Program-made: the position numbers and the translations under genes | Notes under the pieces: generated by a model | What the model was told of the DNA's origin: nothing | What the model saw: only the letters and a program-made list of their open reading frames with translations | The model's database searches: none | Origin: Alphaproteobacteria bacterium | GTDB taxonomy: Bacteria; Pseudomonadota; Alphaproteobacteria; Rhizobiales; Aestuariivirgaceae | DNA: 50,440 nucleotides | Direction: 5' to 3' | Assembly: GCA_024642465.1 (NCBI GenBank) | Contig: JAHEBA010000013.1 | Coordinates: forward strand, 1 to 50,440 | Part shown: piece after piece, positions 1 to 11,177 of the stretch | How the letters are laid out: each line of letters opens with the position of its first letter | How positions within the stretch are numbered: the first letter of the stretch is position 1

Positions 1-53
1 GACATGGCATAGACGATGCCGCCTGCCACAGCAGCCGCCAGGACAGCGAACAT
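1..53 (-). CDS. N-terminus of an unidentified membrane or secreted protein (partial)
   Basis: An open minus-strand frame runs off the left edge. From an ATG at 53 it reads MFAVLAAAVAGGIVYAM, a hydrophobic, alanine-rich stretch like a signal anchor or signal peptide. A GGAAAG sequence about five bases upstream could be the ribosome binding site. An in-frame TTG at about 95 would add 14 residues, and an in-frame stop lies further upstream. It is divergent from the dehydrogenase at 287. Only about 17 residues are visible, so no family can be named, and the frame could be chance. Confidence 0.3.
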   Translation of the reverse strand, partial: MFAVLAAAVAGGIVYAM

Positions 54-286
54 CAGCTTTCCGATGGTCAGTCTTGCCAAAGCCGTTTCCAATCCAAGTC
101 GCCGCGGACCGGTTGCGCCCTGCCCCGGTGAGATGCCGCCGCCTGCCGCATGGCAGGCCTAGCCCACCAGCACAGTTTACATGCGCGCTTGCGCAACATA
201 AACAGGAATGGAGAAATGATTTGCAAGGGGCGTTGGCCTAACCGGTCCGGCCCTGTCCCTCGCAGGCACTGTCCGGAGTTCAGCAT
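54..286. promoter_or_regulatory. Divergent intergenic region with a weak promoter candidate
   Basis: This 233-base region separates the left-edge minus-strand frame from the dehydrogenase start at 287. It holds a small perfect inverted repeat, TGCGC-GCTT-GCGCA at 182-195, between a TTTACA-like hexamer and an ATAAAC hexamer. That could be a weak plus-strand promoter, but the match to consensus is poor. The dehydrogenase ribosome binding site is GGAG at 275-278. I see nothing else convincing. Confidence 0.25.
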
Positions 287-1276
287 ATGCCTACCCGCAA
301 GCCAATCGTGATCGTTACCCGAAAGCTGCCGGACGTGGTCGAGACGCGCATGCGCGAACTGTTCTCAACGACGCTCAACGACACCGATGAGCCGATGAGC
401 CAGGCGCAGCTGGTCGAGGCGGTGAAAAAGGCCGAGGTGCTAGTGCCGACTGTGACCGACCGGATCGACAAGTCGGTCATTATGCAGGCAGGCGACCAGC
501 TCAAACTGATCGCCAATTTCGGCACCGGGGTCGACAATATCGACGTCGAAACTGCTACGGCGCGCGGCATCACGGTTACCAATACTCCGGGCGTGCTGAC
601 CGAAGACACCGCCGACATGACCATGGCGCTGATCCTTGCCGTGTCCCGGCGGCTGATCGAGGGTGCCAGCGTCATCGGCGAGGAGAACGTCTGGCAGGGA
701 TGGTCGCCGACCTGGATGCTGGGCCGGCGGATCTATGGCAAGAGGCTGGGTATTATCGGCATGGGCCGCATCGGCCAGGCAGTGGCCAAGCGCGCCAAGG
801 CATTCGGCCTGCAGATCCACTATCACAATCGCAAGCCGGTTCACCCCAGCGTCGAAGAAGCACTTGAGGCAACTTACTGGGAAAGCCTCGACCAGATGCT
901 GGCGCGCATGGATATCATCTCGATCAATTGCCCGCACACGCCGGGCACCTACCACCTGCTGTCGGCGCGACGGCTGCAGCTGGTCAAGCCCGATGCAATC
1001 ATCGTCAACACGGCGCGCGGCGAAGTCATCGACGAGAACGCGCTGGCGCGAATGCTGGAAAAGGATGAGCTTGGCGGCGTGGGCCTGGACGTGTTCGAAC
1101 ACGAGCCCGCGGTCAATCCGCGCCTGTTGAAAAATCCGAAGGCCGTGCTGATGCCGCATATGGGTTCAGCCACCATCGAAGGCCGTGTCGACATGGGCGA
1201 GAAGGTGATCATCAACATCAAGACCTTTGTGGATGGTCACAAGCCCCCGGACCGGGTCGTGCCGGCGATGCTTTGA
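287..1276 (+). CDS. D-2-hydroxyacid dehydrogenase (glyoxylate/hydroxypyruvate reductase type)
   Basis: This is an NAD(P)-dependent D-isomer-specific 2-hydroxyacid dehydrogenase of 329 residues, the usual family length. It is cytosolic and probably reduces glyoxylate, hydroxypyruvate or a similar 2-keto acid. The nucleotide-binding loop GMGRIGQ lies at about residues 158-164. The catalytic triad of the family is visible: Arg244 in NTARGE, Glu273 in DVFEHEP and His291 in MPHMGS. The start is supported by GGAG eight bases upstream. The gene is convergent with pnp. Its last 30 bases, encoding PDRVVPAML, form the first copy of a tandem repeat that continues downstream, and the third copy still encodes PDRVAPAML. 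The exact substrate cannot be read from the sequence. Confidence 0.93.
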   Translation: MPTRKPIVIVTRKLPDVVETRMRELFSTTLNDTDEPMSQAQLVEAVKKAEVLVPTVTDRIDKSVIMQAGDQLKLIANFGTGVDNIDVETATARGITVTNTPGVLTEDTADMTMALILAVSRRLIEGASVIGEENVWQGWSPTWMLGRRIYGKRLGIIGMGRIGQAVAKRAKAFGLQIHYHNRKPVHPSVEEALEATYWESLDQMLARMDIISINCPHTPGTYHLLSARRLQLVKPDAIIVNTARGEVIDENALARMLEKDELGGVGLDVFEHEPAVNPRLLKNPKAVLMPHMGSATIEGRVDMGEKVIINIKTFVDGHKPPDRVVPAML

Positions 1277-1458
1277 TCCTTTCGCGCAATCCATCCGAAA
1301 ACCACTTCCCACTCTCTGGATTGCGCTTCAACCGCCTGACCGGGCCCGCGCCCGCCATGCTCGGATCCTTGCGCGCAATTGATCCGAAAACCGGTTTCCA
1401 CTTTTCGGATTGCGCTTTACCCGCCTGACCGGGTCGCGCCCGCCATGCTCGGATTCTT
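1247..1458. repeat. Tandem repeat of about 88-89 bp (2.4 copies) containing a palindrome
   Basis: Three successive units start at 1247, 1335 and 1424; the third is partial and ends near 1458. Each begins CC(G/T)GACCGGG. Copies 1 and 2 are roughly four-fifths identical by eye. The starts of copies 2 and 3 are closer to each other than to copy 1. Copy 1 begins inside the dehydrogenase gene and covers its last nine codons and stop. Copies 1 and 2 each carry a palindrome: 1284-1292 pairs with 1318-1326, and 1373-1390 pairs with 1402-1415 apart from a three-base bulge. The core TCCGAAAACCGGTTTCCAC resembles an interspersed palindromic element I know from Hyphomicrobiales intergenic regions. Confidence 0.85.
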
Positions 1459-1465
1459 AAAATGC

Positions 1466-1497
1466 GAAGCGCCGGACCTCGGAGGGTCCGGCGCTTC
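1466..1497 (-). terminator. Intrinsic terminator after pnp, probably bidirectional
   Basis: A perfect 13-bp stem (1466-1478 with 1485-1497) encloses a six-base loop. On the minus strand it lies about 33 bases beyond the pnp stop codon and is followed by GCATTTT, so it probably ends the rpsO-pnp transcript. On the plus strand it lies after the dehydrogenase and repeat but has no T-run, so it is a weaker stop in that direction. Confidence 0.75.
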
Positions 1498-1529
1498 TCG
1501 TTCATGCGTTGATTACCGGCCGGAGACGA

Positions 1530-3662
<2,133 letters not shown>

Positions 3663-3781
3663 CTACATCATTCCTTCATTTGGCCCTTTGCCGCGTACAC
3701 ACGAAACAATCATCCGGGCGGCTTGTCCCCGTATGGGCCGTCACGGCGGGAAGCCCCATTGCCTCCGCGCCAAAAGGGGAA

Positions 3782-3821
3782 GCGGGCGGCCCCGCCCAAC
3801 CGGAACCGCCCGCGATTTTTT
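3782..3821 (-). terminator. Hairpin between rpsO and pnp
   Basis: GCGGGCGG at 3782-3789 and CCGCCCGC at 3806-3813 form an eight-bp GC stem about 15 bases past the rpsO stop. On the minus strand the 3' side is followed by TTCCCCTTTT, a poor T-run. On the plus strand it is followed by GATTTTTT. It could be a partial terminator or an RNA-processing site that separates rpsO from pnp. Confidence 0.55.
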
Positions 3822-3827
3822 GCCAAC

Positions 3828-4097
3828 TTACCTGCGGATACCAAGCCGGTCGATCAGGCTCTTGTAGCGGGCTTCATCGCGCCCCTTGACATAGTCAAGC
3901 AGCTTGCGGCGCTGCGACACGAGCTTCAGCAGACCACGCCGGGAATGATTGTCCTTCTTGTGCGTCTGGAAGTGCCCGGTCAGGTTCTTGATCCGCTCGG
4001 TGAGGATTGCAACCTGCACCTCGGGAGAACCGGTGTCGCCATTGGCCGTGGCGTACTCTTTCACAAGCTCCTGCTTGCGTTCAGGCAAAATCGACAT
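3828..4097 (-). CDS. rpsO: 30S ribosomal protein S15
   Basis: An 89-residue protein with the full S15 sequence. It starts [16 protein letters not shown], has the conserved [20 protein letters not shown] block at about residues 37-56, and ends [10 protein letters not shown]. It binds 16S rRNA early in assembly of the 30S platform. A strong ribosome binding site, AAGGAG, lies seven bases before the ATG at 4097. It sits between truB and pnp, the usual order. A small hairpin after truB suggests it may have its own promoter, but I could not identify a convincing one in the 156-base gap. Confidence 0.98.
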   Translation of the reverse strand: MSILPERKQELVKEYATANGDTGSPEVQVAILTERIKNLTGHFQTHKKDNHSRRGLLKLVSQRRKLLDYVKGRDEARYKSLIDRLGIRR

Positions 4098-4216
4098 CGT
4101 ATGCGCTCCTTTCAGTCTGGAGGAAGTGGACGCCTGGTGCCGGGATGCCGTCCAGCACAGGCCATGAAAAACACCGGCCGAAGCCAGCGTTGCGCGTGCC
4201 TATAGCGCAGATGCAG

Positions 4217-4235
4217 CAAAATTGCCAGCGGCAAT
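4217..4235 (-). terminator. Short hairpin with T-run between truB and rpsO
   Basis: ATTGCC and GGCAAT (4221-4226 and 4230-4235) form a six-bp stem with a three-base loop. On the minus strand the stem runs into TTTT, about 18 bases past the truB stop. This looks like a weak intrinsic terminator. A separate 13-base palindrome, ACCTGTTACAGGT at 4249-4261, overlaps the truB stop codon. Confidence 0.4.
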
Positions 4236-4253
4236 GCAGCGCGGGGATACCTG

Positions 4254-5168
4254 TTACAGGTTGAACACGCGGGCGGGTCTTGCCTCGCTGCCGACAAGCC
4301 TGGCGATGGAAAGCGGAACCGAGTTGGAGACCAACAGCGCTTCGTCCTTTTCGCCAGCGCCGGATTGTACGGGCAGCAGCATGACCGCATTGCCATGGAT
4401 GACGCGTGCTGCCTGTTCGGGGTCCAGTTCAATCCGGGGCAAGTGGGCGAGCACGACGTCGAGAGGCTGAAGAAGCTTTGCCAGTTCTTCCGGCGTTGCA
4501 GCCTGCAGCTGGTCCGGCGTGACGGCCATTGTCACGTTGATGCCACCGGAGGCAGTCCGGCGAAGTGCGCTCAGGTGACCCTGCGTACCAAGCGCCAAAG
4601 CGATGTCGCGCCCGAGCGAGCGCACATAGGTTCCCTTGGAGCAAACGACCTCGAAGCTGGCGTGGTCATGATCAGGCATGCCAAGCAAGGTCAGCCGCTC
4701 AATCCGCACGTGGCGGGCCGCAATGTCGACTTCTTCACCGGCGCGGGCCAGATCATAGGCCCGCTTTCCTTCAAGCCTGATGGCCGAGTAGGCAGGCGGC
4801 ACCTGCTCGATCCCGCCCAGAAAACGCGGCAGCACGGCCTCCACCTGCTCACGCGACGGCCGAACATCGCTGCTGGCGACAATCTCGCCGCGCTCGTCGG
4901 CGTCGCCGGTGGAGGTAGCTTCACCCCACTTCACGGTAAAGGTGTAGGTCTTGTCGGCGTCCATCATGTACGGGACGGTCTTGGTGGCCTCGCCAAGGGC
5001 CACCGCCAGCAGGCCGGTCGCGAGTGGGTCGAGTGTGCCGGCATGACCTGCCTTCCGGGCGTTGAAGACGCGCTTCACCAGGGACACGGCTTGCGTCGAC
5101 CCGAGCCCCAGCGGCTTGTCGAGAAACACCCAGCCGTGGACCGGGTCACCCTTCTTGCGTCTCGCCAT
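4254..5168 (-). CDS. truB: tRNA pseudouridine(55) synthase
   Basis: A 304-residue TruB-family enzyme that isomerises U55 in the T-loop of tRNAs. The catalytic aspartate is Asp47 in the motif GHAGTLDPLATG (residues 41-52). The N-terminus HGWVFLDKPLGLGST is typical of the family. The C-terminal part is a variable RNA-binding region. It starts five bases after the rbfA stop and belongs to the nusA-infB-rbfA-truB cluster, which links ribosome assembly with tRNA modification. The stop codon lies inside a small palindrome. Confidence 0.96.
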   Translation of the reverse strand: MARRKKGDPVHGWVFLDKPLGLGSTQAVSLVKRVFNARKAGHAGTLDPLATGLLAVALGEATKTVPYMMDADKTYTFTVKWGEATSTGDADERGEIVASSDVRPSREQVEAVLPRFLGGIEQVPPAYSAIRLEGKRAYDLARAGEEVDIAARHVRIERLTLLGMPDHDHASFEVVCSKGTYVRSLGRDIALALGTQGHLSALRRTASGGINVTMAVTPDQLQAATPEELAKLLQPLDVVLAHLPRIELDPEQAARVIHGNAVMLLPVQSGAGEKDEALLVSNSVPLSIARLVGSEARPARVFNL

Positions 5169-5173
5169 GAGGC

Positions 5174-5566
5174 TTAATCATCGTCGTGATCGAGGTCGCG
5201 GGCAACCTTCGGGTCAGCCATCAGCCGCTCTATGCTGGAGGCATAGTCGGATGCCGTGTCGATGCGGAAGCGGAACTCGGGCATGAACTTGAGGTCCAGC
5301 TTCGGGGCAAGCTCACCGCGGATGAAACGGCGGTTGCGATTGAGTGCCTCGATCAGCTGGTCCGGATTGCCGCCGGGCTGGAACGGACGGACGTAGGAAG
5401 TCGCAATCTTCAGGTCCGGAGAGGTGGTGACTTCCAGAACGGTGACGCCCTGTTTCTCGATGACGGGGTCCATCACGTCGCCGCGCATGAACAGCGCCGA
5501 CAGCTCGTGCCGGATCAGTTCGCCGACACGCAGCTGACGCTGGGATGGACCTTTGGACTTGGCCAT
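5174..5566 (-). CDS. rbfA: 30S ribosome-binding factor A
   Basis: A 130-residue RbfA. It binds 30S precursors and helps 5'-end maturation of 16S rRNA and cold adaptation. The family pattern is visible: an N-terminal QLRVGELIRHELS, a central VTVLEVTTSPDLKIATSYV, and a KH-like C-terminal half with LKFMPEFRFRID at about residues 92-103, followed by an acidic tail. It lies 21 bases downstream of infB and five bases before truB, almost certainly in one transcript. Confidence 0.96.
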   Translation of the reverse strand: MAKSKGPSQRQLRVGELIRHELSALFMRGDVMDPVIEKQGVTVLEVTTSPDLKIATSYVRPFQPGGNPDQLIEALNRNRRFIRGELAPKLDLKFMPEFRFRIDTASDYASSIERLMADPKVARDLDHDDD

Positions 5567-5587
5567 CTTAAGCCTCCGGCGCCGGCC

Positions 5588-8116
5588 TTACAGCGTGCGC
5601 TTGACGGACTCAACCGTGAAGCACTCGATGATGTCGCCAGCACGCATGTCCTGGTAGTTCTCGAAGGCCATGCCGCATTCCTGGCCGACCTGAACTTCCT
5701 TCACTTCGTCCTTGAAACGCTTGAGGGTCGACAGCGTGCCTTCGTGCACCACCACGTTGTCGCGGATCAGGCGAACCTTGGCACCGCGCTGAACCGAGCC
5801 TTCGGTGACGCGGCAGCCGGCCACCTTGCCGACCTTGGTGATGTTGAACACCTCGAGGATTTCCGCGTTGCCGAGGAAGGTCTCGCGCAGGTCCGGCGAC
5901 AGCAGGCCGGACATGGCCGCCTTCACGTCATCCACGAGGTCGTAGATGATGTTGTAGTAGCGGATTTCGATGCCGTTCTGCTCGGCAGCGTCGCGGGCCT
6001 GCTTGTTGGCACGCACGTTGAAGCCGATGATGACGGCCTTGGAGGCCTGCGCCAGCTGCACGTCGGACTCGGAAATGCCGCCTACCGCATAGTGCACGAC
6101 ACGGGCTGCCACCTCGTCGGTGCCCAGCTTGTCGAGCGCCTGAACGATGGCTTCGGCAGAACCCTGCACGTCGGCCTTGATCAGGATCGGGAATTCCTTC
6201 TTCCCGCTCTCCTTGAGCTGGCTCATCATCTGTTCGAGCGACGAGCGCGCCGTCGGAGCGCCACGGGTCTCGCGCATCTTGCGTTCGCGATAGACGGTAA
6301 TCTCGCGGGCACGAGCCTCGTTCTCAACCACGACGATCTGGTCACCGGCCTCGGGCGCGGAGTTCATGCCCAGCACCTCGACCGGTACGGACGGGCCTGC
6401 CTCGGCAACATTGTCACCCTTGTCGTTGATGAGCGCGCGGACCTTGCCCCAGGCTGCGCCCGCGACGACGATGTCTCCCACCTGCAGAGTGCCACGGCGC
6501 ACCAGCACGGTGGCAACGGGGCCACGGCCCTTGTCAAGCTGGGCCTCTACCACGATGCCGTCCGCAGGACGGTCCGGGTTGGCGCGCAGATTGAGCAGTT
6601 CCGCCTGCAACAACACGGCTTCAAGCAGCTTGTCGAGGTTGGTGCCCTTGAGCGCCGAAATCTCGACCTCGAGCACGTCGCCGCTCATGCTTTCCACGAT
6701 CACTTCGTGTTGCAGCAGATCGGTGCGAACCCGGTTCGGATCGGCGTCGGGCTTGTCCATCTTGTTGATGGCAACGACAAGCGGAACGCCTGCCTCACGG
6801 GCATGACTGATCGCCTCGATGGTCTGGGGCATGACGCCGTCGTCGGCGGCAACGACCAGGATCACGATGTCCGTGGCCTTGGCGCCGCGTGCACGCATTG
6901 CGGTAAACGCTGCGTGGCCAGGCGTATCGATGAAGGTCACCATGCCGCCCGCCGTTTCGACCTGGTACGCGCCGATGTGCTGGGTGATGCCGCCAGCCTC
7001 ACCAGCCACGACGGACGCGTTGCGCAGCGCATCGAGCAGCGAAGTCTTGCCGTGGTCGACGTGACCCATCACGGTCACGATGGGCGCGCGCGGCTTCAGG
7101 CTTTCGGCCGGATCCTCGTCGCCCATCAGGCCTTCTTCAACGTCAGACTCCGAAACGCGCTTCACCGTATGGCCGAAATCCTCGGCGATCAGCTGCGCGG
7201 TGTCAGCGTCGATGATGTCGTTGATGGTGTGCATCTCGCCCTGCTTCATCAGGAACTTGATGACATCCACCGCGCGTTCACTCATGCGGTTGGCCAACTC
7301 CTGGATGGAGATGACTTCCGGAATTGTGACTTCACGCGATACCTTCTCGCGCACTGCGCCGGCGCCCATCGCCTGTTTCTTCTGGCGCTCCTGCCGGCGG
7401 CGGAAGGCAGCCAGCGACCGGGCGCGTTCGCCGTCATCATCCAGTGCGTTGGAAATGGTGAGCTTGCCACGACGGCGGTCGACGTCACTGCGCGGCTTGG
7501 GAGGTGCAGCGGGCTTTTCAGCGCTGGGGCCAGGACGGCGCGCCTTTGCGCGGCCGCCGTCGCCTTCGTCATCGACTTCGGCAACCTTGCTGGCCTTGAC
7601 CTCTTCCGCCTTGCGCTTGGCTTCTTCCTCAGCCGCACGTTTGGTGGCACGGCGGGCTTCCTCGGCTTCGGCCTCAGCACGTTCCGCGGCCTCGCGGGCT
7701 TCACGCTCCGCGCGCTCCTTCGCCTCGACCTCGGCGCGCTTCTTGTCCTCGATGTCCCGCTGCCGCGCCTCGATCAGGGCGCGCTCTCGGGCCTCGGCTT
7801 CCTCTGCCGTCAGCGTACGCAACACCTTGGGTGCGCCTGAACGGCCCTGGGCTGCAGGGGCCTCGGCCCGCGGAGCAGGCGCGGCCGACTTTTCCGGCGC
7901 AGGAATCAGCGGCTTGGGCGGGGCAACAGGCTCTGCGGCAGCAGGCTTGGCGCCAGGACCTCCGATAATGCGTTTGCGCTTGGTTTCAACGACAACCGTC
8001 TTGGACCTGCCGTGCGGGAAGTTCTGCCGCACGCGACCCTGGCCACCGGTGCGCAGGCCGAGGGTACGGCCACCGGGGCGATCATTGTTGTTTCCGTTGT
8101 CGTTCGTATCATTCAT
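5588..8116 (-). CDS. infB: Translation initiation factor IF-2
   Basis: An 842-residue GTPase that brings initiator fMet-tRNA to the ribosome. Residues 1-55 carry the basic LRTGG and [10 protein letters not shown] motif typical of alphaproteobacterial IF2. Residues 100-180 are a charged Glu/Arg/Ala-rich helical region. An IF2_N module follows at about 265-320. The G domain begins with GHVDHGKTS (351-359) and contains DTPGHAAF and NKMD. Domains II to IV follow to the C-terminus. It starts six bases after the ylxR-like gene and is followed by rbfA. The low-complexity N-terminal region gives rise to long antisense open frames, which I do not call as genes. Confidence 0.98.
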   Translation of the reverse strand: MNDTNDNGNNNDRPGGRTLGLRTGGQGRVRQNFPHGRSKTVVVETKRKRIIGGPGAKPAAAEPVAPPKPLIPAPEKSAAPAPRAEAPAAQGRSGAPKVLRTLTAEEAEARERALIEARQRDIEDKKRAEVEAKERAEREAREAAERAEAEAEEARRATKRAAEEEAKRKAEEVKASKVAEVDDEGDGGRAKARRPGPSAEKPAAPPKPRSDVDRRRGKLTISNALDDDGERARSLAAFRRRQERQKKQAMGAGAVREKVSREVTIPEVISIQELANRMSERAVDVIKFLMKQGEMHTINDIIDADTAQLIAEDFGHTVKRVSESDVEEGLMGDEDPAESLKPRAPIVTVMGHVDHGKTSLLDALRNASVVAGEAGGITQHIGAYQVETAGGMVTFIDTPGHAAFTAMRARGAKATDIVILVVAADDGVMPQTIEAISHAREAGVPLVVAINKMDKPDADPNRVRTDLLQHEVIVESMSGDVLEVEISALKGTNLDKLLEAVLLQAELLNLRANPDRPADGIVVEAQLDKGRGPVATVLVRRGTLQVGDIVVAGAAWGKVRALINDKGDNVAEAGPSVPVEVLGMNSAPEAGDQIVVVENEARAREITVYRERKMRETRGAPTARSSLEQMMSQLKESGKKEFPILIKADVQGSAEAIVQALDKLGTDEVAARVVHYAVGGISESDVQLAQASKAVIIGFNVRANKQARDAAEQNGIEIRYYNIIYDLVDDVKAAMSGLLSPDLRETFLGNAEILEVFNITKVGKVAGCRVTEGSVQRGAKVRLIRDNVVVHEGTLSTLKRFKDEVKEVQVGQECGMAFENYQDMRAGDIIECFTVESVKRTL

Positions 8117-8122
8117 TGCGTA

Positions 8123-8758
8123 TCAATTTCCCGCGGAATTCGCGGCTCCGTTTAACCCGAATTTCTCCAACCGCCTAGCACAGGCGAGGAATTTCTCTGC
8201 AAGACCACCGCGCATGATGGCTGCATGTATCACATTTGTGCGGCCCAATGCCAAATCCAAATCGGCGGAGGCAAGACATTCTACCAGTTGCGCGGCATCG
8301 CCGCTGTTTCGCAGGCGCGCGGCGAGCTTGCGGCGGCCATCCTCCGCACCATCCGAAGCGCCGATGAGCGCCCGCACTGCACCGCGGTCCAGCAGGCCCG
8401 ACACCTTGTCGAAACCGGCCACCGCCTGACCGGCCTTGGCTGCGAGTGACAAAGTGGCTAGGCAATCGCGTTTGAAAAGTTGGCCGATACGATCGGCCAG
8501 ATCATCTGGCACCCTGACATTTTCCTTCAGGGCGCGGCCAAACAGCTTGCGGCGAACGGCCTGACCGATCGCATCACGCGACAGCGTAAGCCACATGCCC
8601 CGGCCAGGCAGGCACTCCTTCAGGTCGGGTACGACCTCACCATCCGGCGAAGCGACAAACCGCACCAGTTCGGCACGTGGCGCAACGGCGCGGGTAAGCG
8701 CGCACATGCGCTCCTCCGCTCCGCCCTGTCCGGCGATATCTGGTGCAGCCTGTCTCAT
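8123..8758 (-). CDS. YlxR (DUF448) plus L7Ae-like RNA-binding protein
   Basis: A 211-residue protein between nusA and infB. The first half (about 17-90) matches YlxR: RMCALTRAVAPRAELVRFV, then PDLKECLPGRGMWLT. The second half (about 105-200) resembles the YlxQ/L7Ae fold, with LSLAAKAGQAVAGFDKV and a C-terminal Ala/Leu-rich region. In Gram-positives these are often two genes; alphaproteobacteria usually carry this fused form. The exact role is uncertain: RNA binding and possible modulation of transcription or translation are inferred from the family and from the nusA-infB setting. It starts 17 bases after the nusA stop and ends six bases before infB. Confidence 0.88.
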   Translation of the reverse strand: MRQAAPDIAGQGGAEERMCALTRAVAPRAELVRFVASPDGEVVPDLKECLPGRGMWLTLSRDAIGQAVRRKLFGRALKENVRVPDDLADRIGQLFKRDCLATLSLAAKAGQAVAGFDKVSGLLDRGAVRALIGASDGAEDGRRKLAARLRNSGDAAQLVECLASADLDLALGRTNVIHAAIMRGGLAEKFLACARRLEKFGLNGAANSAGN

Positions 8759-8775
8759 TCGCGCGCGACACCGCC

Positions 8776-10404
8776 TTACTCGCTTGCCGCGCCGGCTTCG
8801 GCGGCTGCATCTTCAGCGTCCGCCTCCTGTTCAGGCTCCGGCTCCGGTTCCGGCTCGATCCAGCCCAGCTGCAACCGCGCCTGCATGATAAGCGTCTCTG
8901 CTTCGGCAGCATTCATGTCGGTGCCAGACAGTGCGCCGGCATGACGGATGGTCTCGCCGTCCTTGCGCTCATTCCAGCCAACCAGATCGTCCGGTATGCA
9001 ACCGGCGAAGTCTTCGAGCGTATAGATGCCTTCCTCGCCGAGCATCACCTGCATTGCCGGAGTGAGGCCTTCGAAGGCCGCCAGATCGTCTTTCACGCCG
9101 AGTTCCTTGCGCTTGGCTTCGAGTTCAGCCGCCTGCTTGTCAAGGTACTCGGAGGCGCGTGCCTGGATTTCAGACGCCGTATCCTCGTCAAGGCCATCGA
9201 TCATGGCAATTTCTTCCGGCGCCACGTAGGCGATTTCCTCGATCGAGTCGAAGCCTTCCGATGCCAGCAGCTGGGCCAGCATCTCGTCGACGTCGAGCGC
9301 CTCGATGAAGCGCTGGGTGCGTTCGGCGAATTCCTTCTGGCGGCGTTCGGATTCTTCCGCTTCGGTCATGATGTCGATGTCCCAGCCCGACAGCTGCGAG
9401 GCCAGACGCACGTTCTGGCCACGGCGGCCGATGGCCAGCGACAGCTGCTCGTCCGGCACCACGACCTCGATGCGCTGGGCGTCCTCGTCGAGCACCACCT
9501 TGGCCACTTCAGCCGGAGCCAGTGCGTTGACGATGAAGCTCGCCGCATCGGGCGTCCACGGAATGATGTCGATCTTCTCGCCCTGCAGCTCGTTCACCAC
9601 GGCCTGCACGCGGCTGCCGCGCATGCCGACGCAGGCGCCGACGGGGTCGATCGAGGAGTCCTTCGAGCGCACGGCGATCTTCGCCCGCGAGCCGGGATCG
9701 CGCGCGACGGCGACCACCTCGACGATGCCGTCATAGATTTCCGGCACTTCCTGCTGGAACAGCTTGGCCATGAATTCGGGACGTGAGCGGGACAGGAAAA
9801 TCTGCGGTCCACGCGGCTCGCGGCGCACGTCGAAGATGTAGGCACGAATGCGGTCCCCGTTGCGGAACTGTTCACGCGGCAGGCCCTCATCACGGCGCAC
9901 GATGCCTTCACCGCGGCCAAGATCGACGATGATGTTGCCGTATTCGGCACGCTTCACAACGCCGGACACGATCTCGCCGACGCGGTCCTTGTATTCCTCG
10001 AACTGACGCTCGCGTTCGGCGTCGCGCACCTTCTGGACGATCACCTGCTTGGCGTTCTGGGCTGCAATGCGCCCAAAATCCACGGGTGGCAGCGGTTCGG
10101 ACAGAAAATCGCCGAGGCGGGCGCCGGGGTTGCGCTCGAGCGCTTCCGACATGGTGATCTGGGTGGCGTCGTTCTCGACCTGGTCAACCACTTCGAGCAG
10201 ACGATAGAGCTTGGTTTCACCGGTCTGAGGGTCGATCTCCGCGCGGATGTCATTCTCTGCGCCGTAGCGGGACTTGGCCGCACGCTGGATGGCGTCCTGC
10301 ATGGCCTCGATCACGACCATCTTGTCGATCGACTTCTCACGCGCAACCGCATCCGCGATCTGCAGCAGTTCCAGCCGGTTTGCACTTACAGCGACATCAG
10401 ACAT
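8776..10404 (-). CDS. nusA: Transcription termination/antitermination protein NusA
   Basis: A 542-residue NusA that binds RNA polymerase and nascent RNA and modulates pausing, termination and antitermination. Domains in order: N-terminal RNAP-binding domain (about 1-130), S1 domain (about 140-205, with [14 protein letters not shown]), two KH domains (about 210-350, with [11 protein letters not shown] and [12 protein letters not shown]), two C-terminal helix-hairpin-helix acidic repeats and an acidic Glu-Pro tail. An upstream start would add 37 residues that overlap rimP. I chose the ATG at 10404 because it gives the family N-terminus [19 protein letters not shown], has GGAGTGATGAG just upstream, and lies four bases after the rimP stop. 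Confidence 0.97.
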   Translation of the reverse strand: MSDVAVSANRLELLQIADAVAREKSIDKMVVIEAMQDAIQRAAKSRYGAENDIRAEIDPQTGETKLYRLLEVVDQVENDATQITMSEALERNPGARLGDFLSEPLPPVDFGRIAAQNAKQVIVQKVRDAERERQFEEYKDRVGEIVSGVVKRAEYGNIIVDLGRGEGIVRRDEGLPREQFRNGDRIRAYIFDVRREPRGPQIFLSRSRPEFMAKLFQQEVPEIYDGIVEVVAVARDPGSRAKIAVRSKDSSIDPVGACVGMRGSRVQAVVNELQGEKIDIIPWTPDAASFIVNALAPAEVAKVVLDEDAQRIEVVVPDEQLSLAIGRRGQNVRLASQLSGWDIDIMTEAEESERRQKEFAERTQRFIEALDVDEMLAQLLASEGFDSIEEIAYVAPEEIAMIDGLDEDTASEIQARASEYLDKQAAELEAKRKELGVKDDLAAFEGLTPAMQVMLGEEGIYTLEDFAGCIPDDLVGWNERKDGETIRHAGALSGTDMNAAEAETLIMQARLQLGWIEPEPEPEPEQEADAEDAAAEAGAASE

Positions 10405-10408
10405 CTCA

Positions 10409-11011
10409 TCACTCCGCTTCAATGTCGTTGGTTTGGTTCTCGTCATGGTCCCAGCCGGCACCGTCGCCGACCTCGCCTGATTTTGCACGCTGGCTGGCAG
10501 CAGCCAGCAGCTCATCCGTCATCACCAGCTTGGCATCGCCTATGGCATCGAAGGCCAGCCCGATCAGCACTTCGTCGCCGCCCTTTTCCTCAGGCTCGAT
10601 GAACAGCCGGACCTCGCCATCCTCGAAGCCTTCAAGACGGCCACGAAACCGCTTGCGGCCAGCCAGAGGCGTGGCAAGTTCGATCTTTACGTCAAAACCG
10701 GCCCAGCGCTCGAAGTCTTCCGGCCGTACCAGCGGGCGGTCCACGCCAGGCGAAGACACTTCAAGGCTGTAACGGCCCGAAATGGGGTCTTCTACGTCCA
10801 GAAGCGGCGAAACCATCCGGGAAATTTCCTCGCACCCGCCCACGGTCATCGATCCGTCAGGCCGCTCTGCCATGATCTGCAGGGTCGAGCCGGTTTGCTT
10901 CACCCGCACCAGCCTGTAGCCCAAACCCTCGATGGCAGGCTCGACGATCGCGGCCACCTTCGCAGCCACGCCGGATTCCCGCTTCAGTCTTTTGGCCATG
11001 CCGGCCGTCAT
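10409..11011 (-). CDS. rimP: Ribosome maturation factor RimP
   Basis: RimP is needed for 30S maturation and is the usual first gene of the nusA-infB operon. The N-terminal domain contains [16 protein letters not shown]. The family signature [12 protein letters not shown] is clear, followed by the Sm-like C-terminal domain and an acidic tail. An upstream start at 11080 is unlikely because the intrinsic terminator at 11048-11072 would lie inside the coding region. I chose the ATG at 11011 (200 residues), which has AGGA seven bases upstream; the next ATG at 10999 (MAKRLKRES) is nearly as plausible. It is spaced four bases from nusA. Confidence 0.92.
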   Translation of the reverse strand: MTAGMAKRLKRESGVAAKVAAIVEPAIEGLGYRLVRVKQTGSTLQIMAERPDGSMTVGGCEEISRMVSPLLDVEDPISGRYSLEVSSPGVDRPLVRPEDFERWAGFDVKIELATPLAGRKRFRGRLEGFEDGEVRLFIEPEEKGGDEVLIGLAFDAIGDAKLVMTDELLAAASQRAKSGEVGDGAGWDHDENQTNDIEAE

Positions 11012-11047
11012 GCGCAGCGTCCTGTCAAATGCCCCGTTTCGGGCAAC

Positions 11048-11072
11048 AAAAAAAGCGGGCCCCGCAGGACCC
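11048..11072 (-). terminator. Intrinsic terminator or attenuator in the rimP-nusA leader
   Basis: On the minus strand GGGTCC and GGGCCC pair (one G-U) around a four-base loop and are followed after GC by seven Ts. This is a textbook intrinsic terminator. It lies between a good promoter candidate (11137-11165) and the rimP start, so it could act as an attenuator for the operon. It could instead simply end transcripts coming from trmB. Confidence 0.75.
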
Positions 11073-11081
11073 ACTCTCATG

Positions 11082-11103
11082 AACCGTGATCTTCAACCGT
11101 GAT
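11082..11103. repeat. 9-bp direct repeat in the rimP leader
   Basis: AACCGTGAT occurs at 11082-11090 and again at 11095-11103, a 13-base period. It lies between the promoter candidate and the terminator hairpin. It could be a protein or RNA-binding site in the leader, or chance. Confidence 0.6.
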
Positions 11104-11136
11104 TGAATATCTATGAGAATGAACTTCTTGACCGTC

Positions 11137-11165
11137 CATATACGCTTCAAAGACACAAATATCAA
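11137..11165 (-). promoter_or_regulatory. Sigma-70-like promoter for the rimP-nusA-infB operon
   Basis: On the minus strand TTGATA (11165-11160) is separated by exactly 17 bases from TATATG (11142-11137). This is close to the housekeeping consensus and lies just after the trmB stop codon. The predicted transcript would have a leader of about 120 bases containing the direct repeat and the terminator hairpin. Confidence 0.55.
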
Positions 11166-11177
11166 GCCGAACCAGCC

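Noticed and set aside
5186..7840. An 884-codon plus-strand open frame antisense to rbfA and infB
   Set aside because: It covers clearly real rbfA and infB, and its His/Asp/Leu-rich composition is that of a reverse-strand shadow.
10405..10515. The longer nusA frame starting at 10515
   Set aside because: It would overlap rimP by over 100 bases and adds residues unlike any NusA N-terminus. The ATG at 10404 has a better ribosome binding site.
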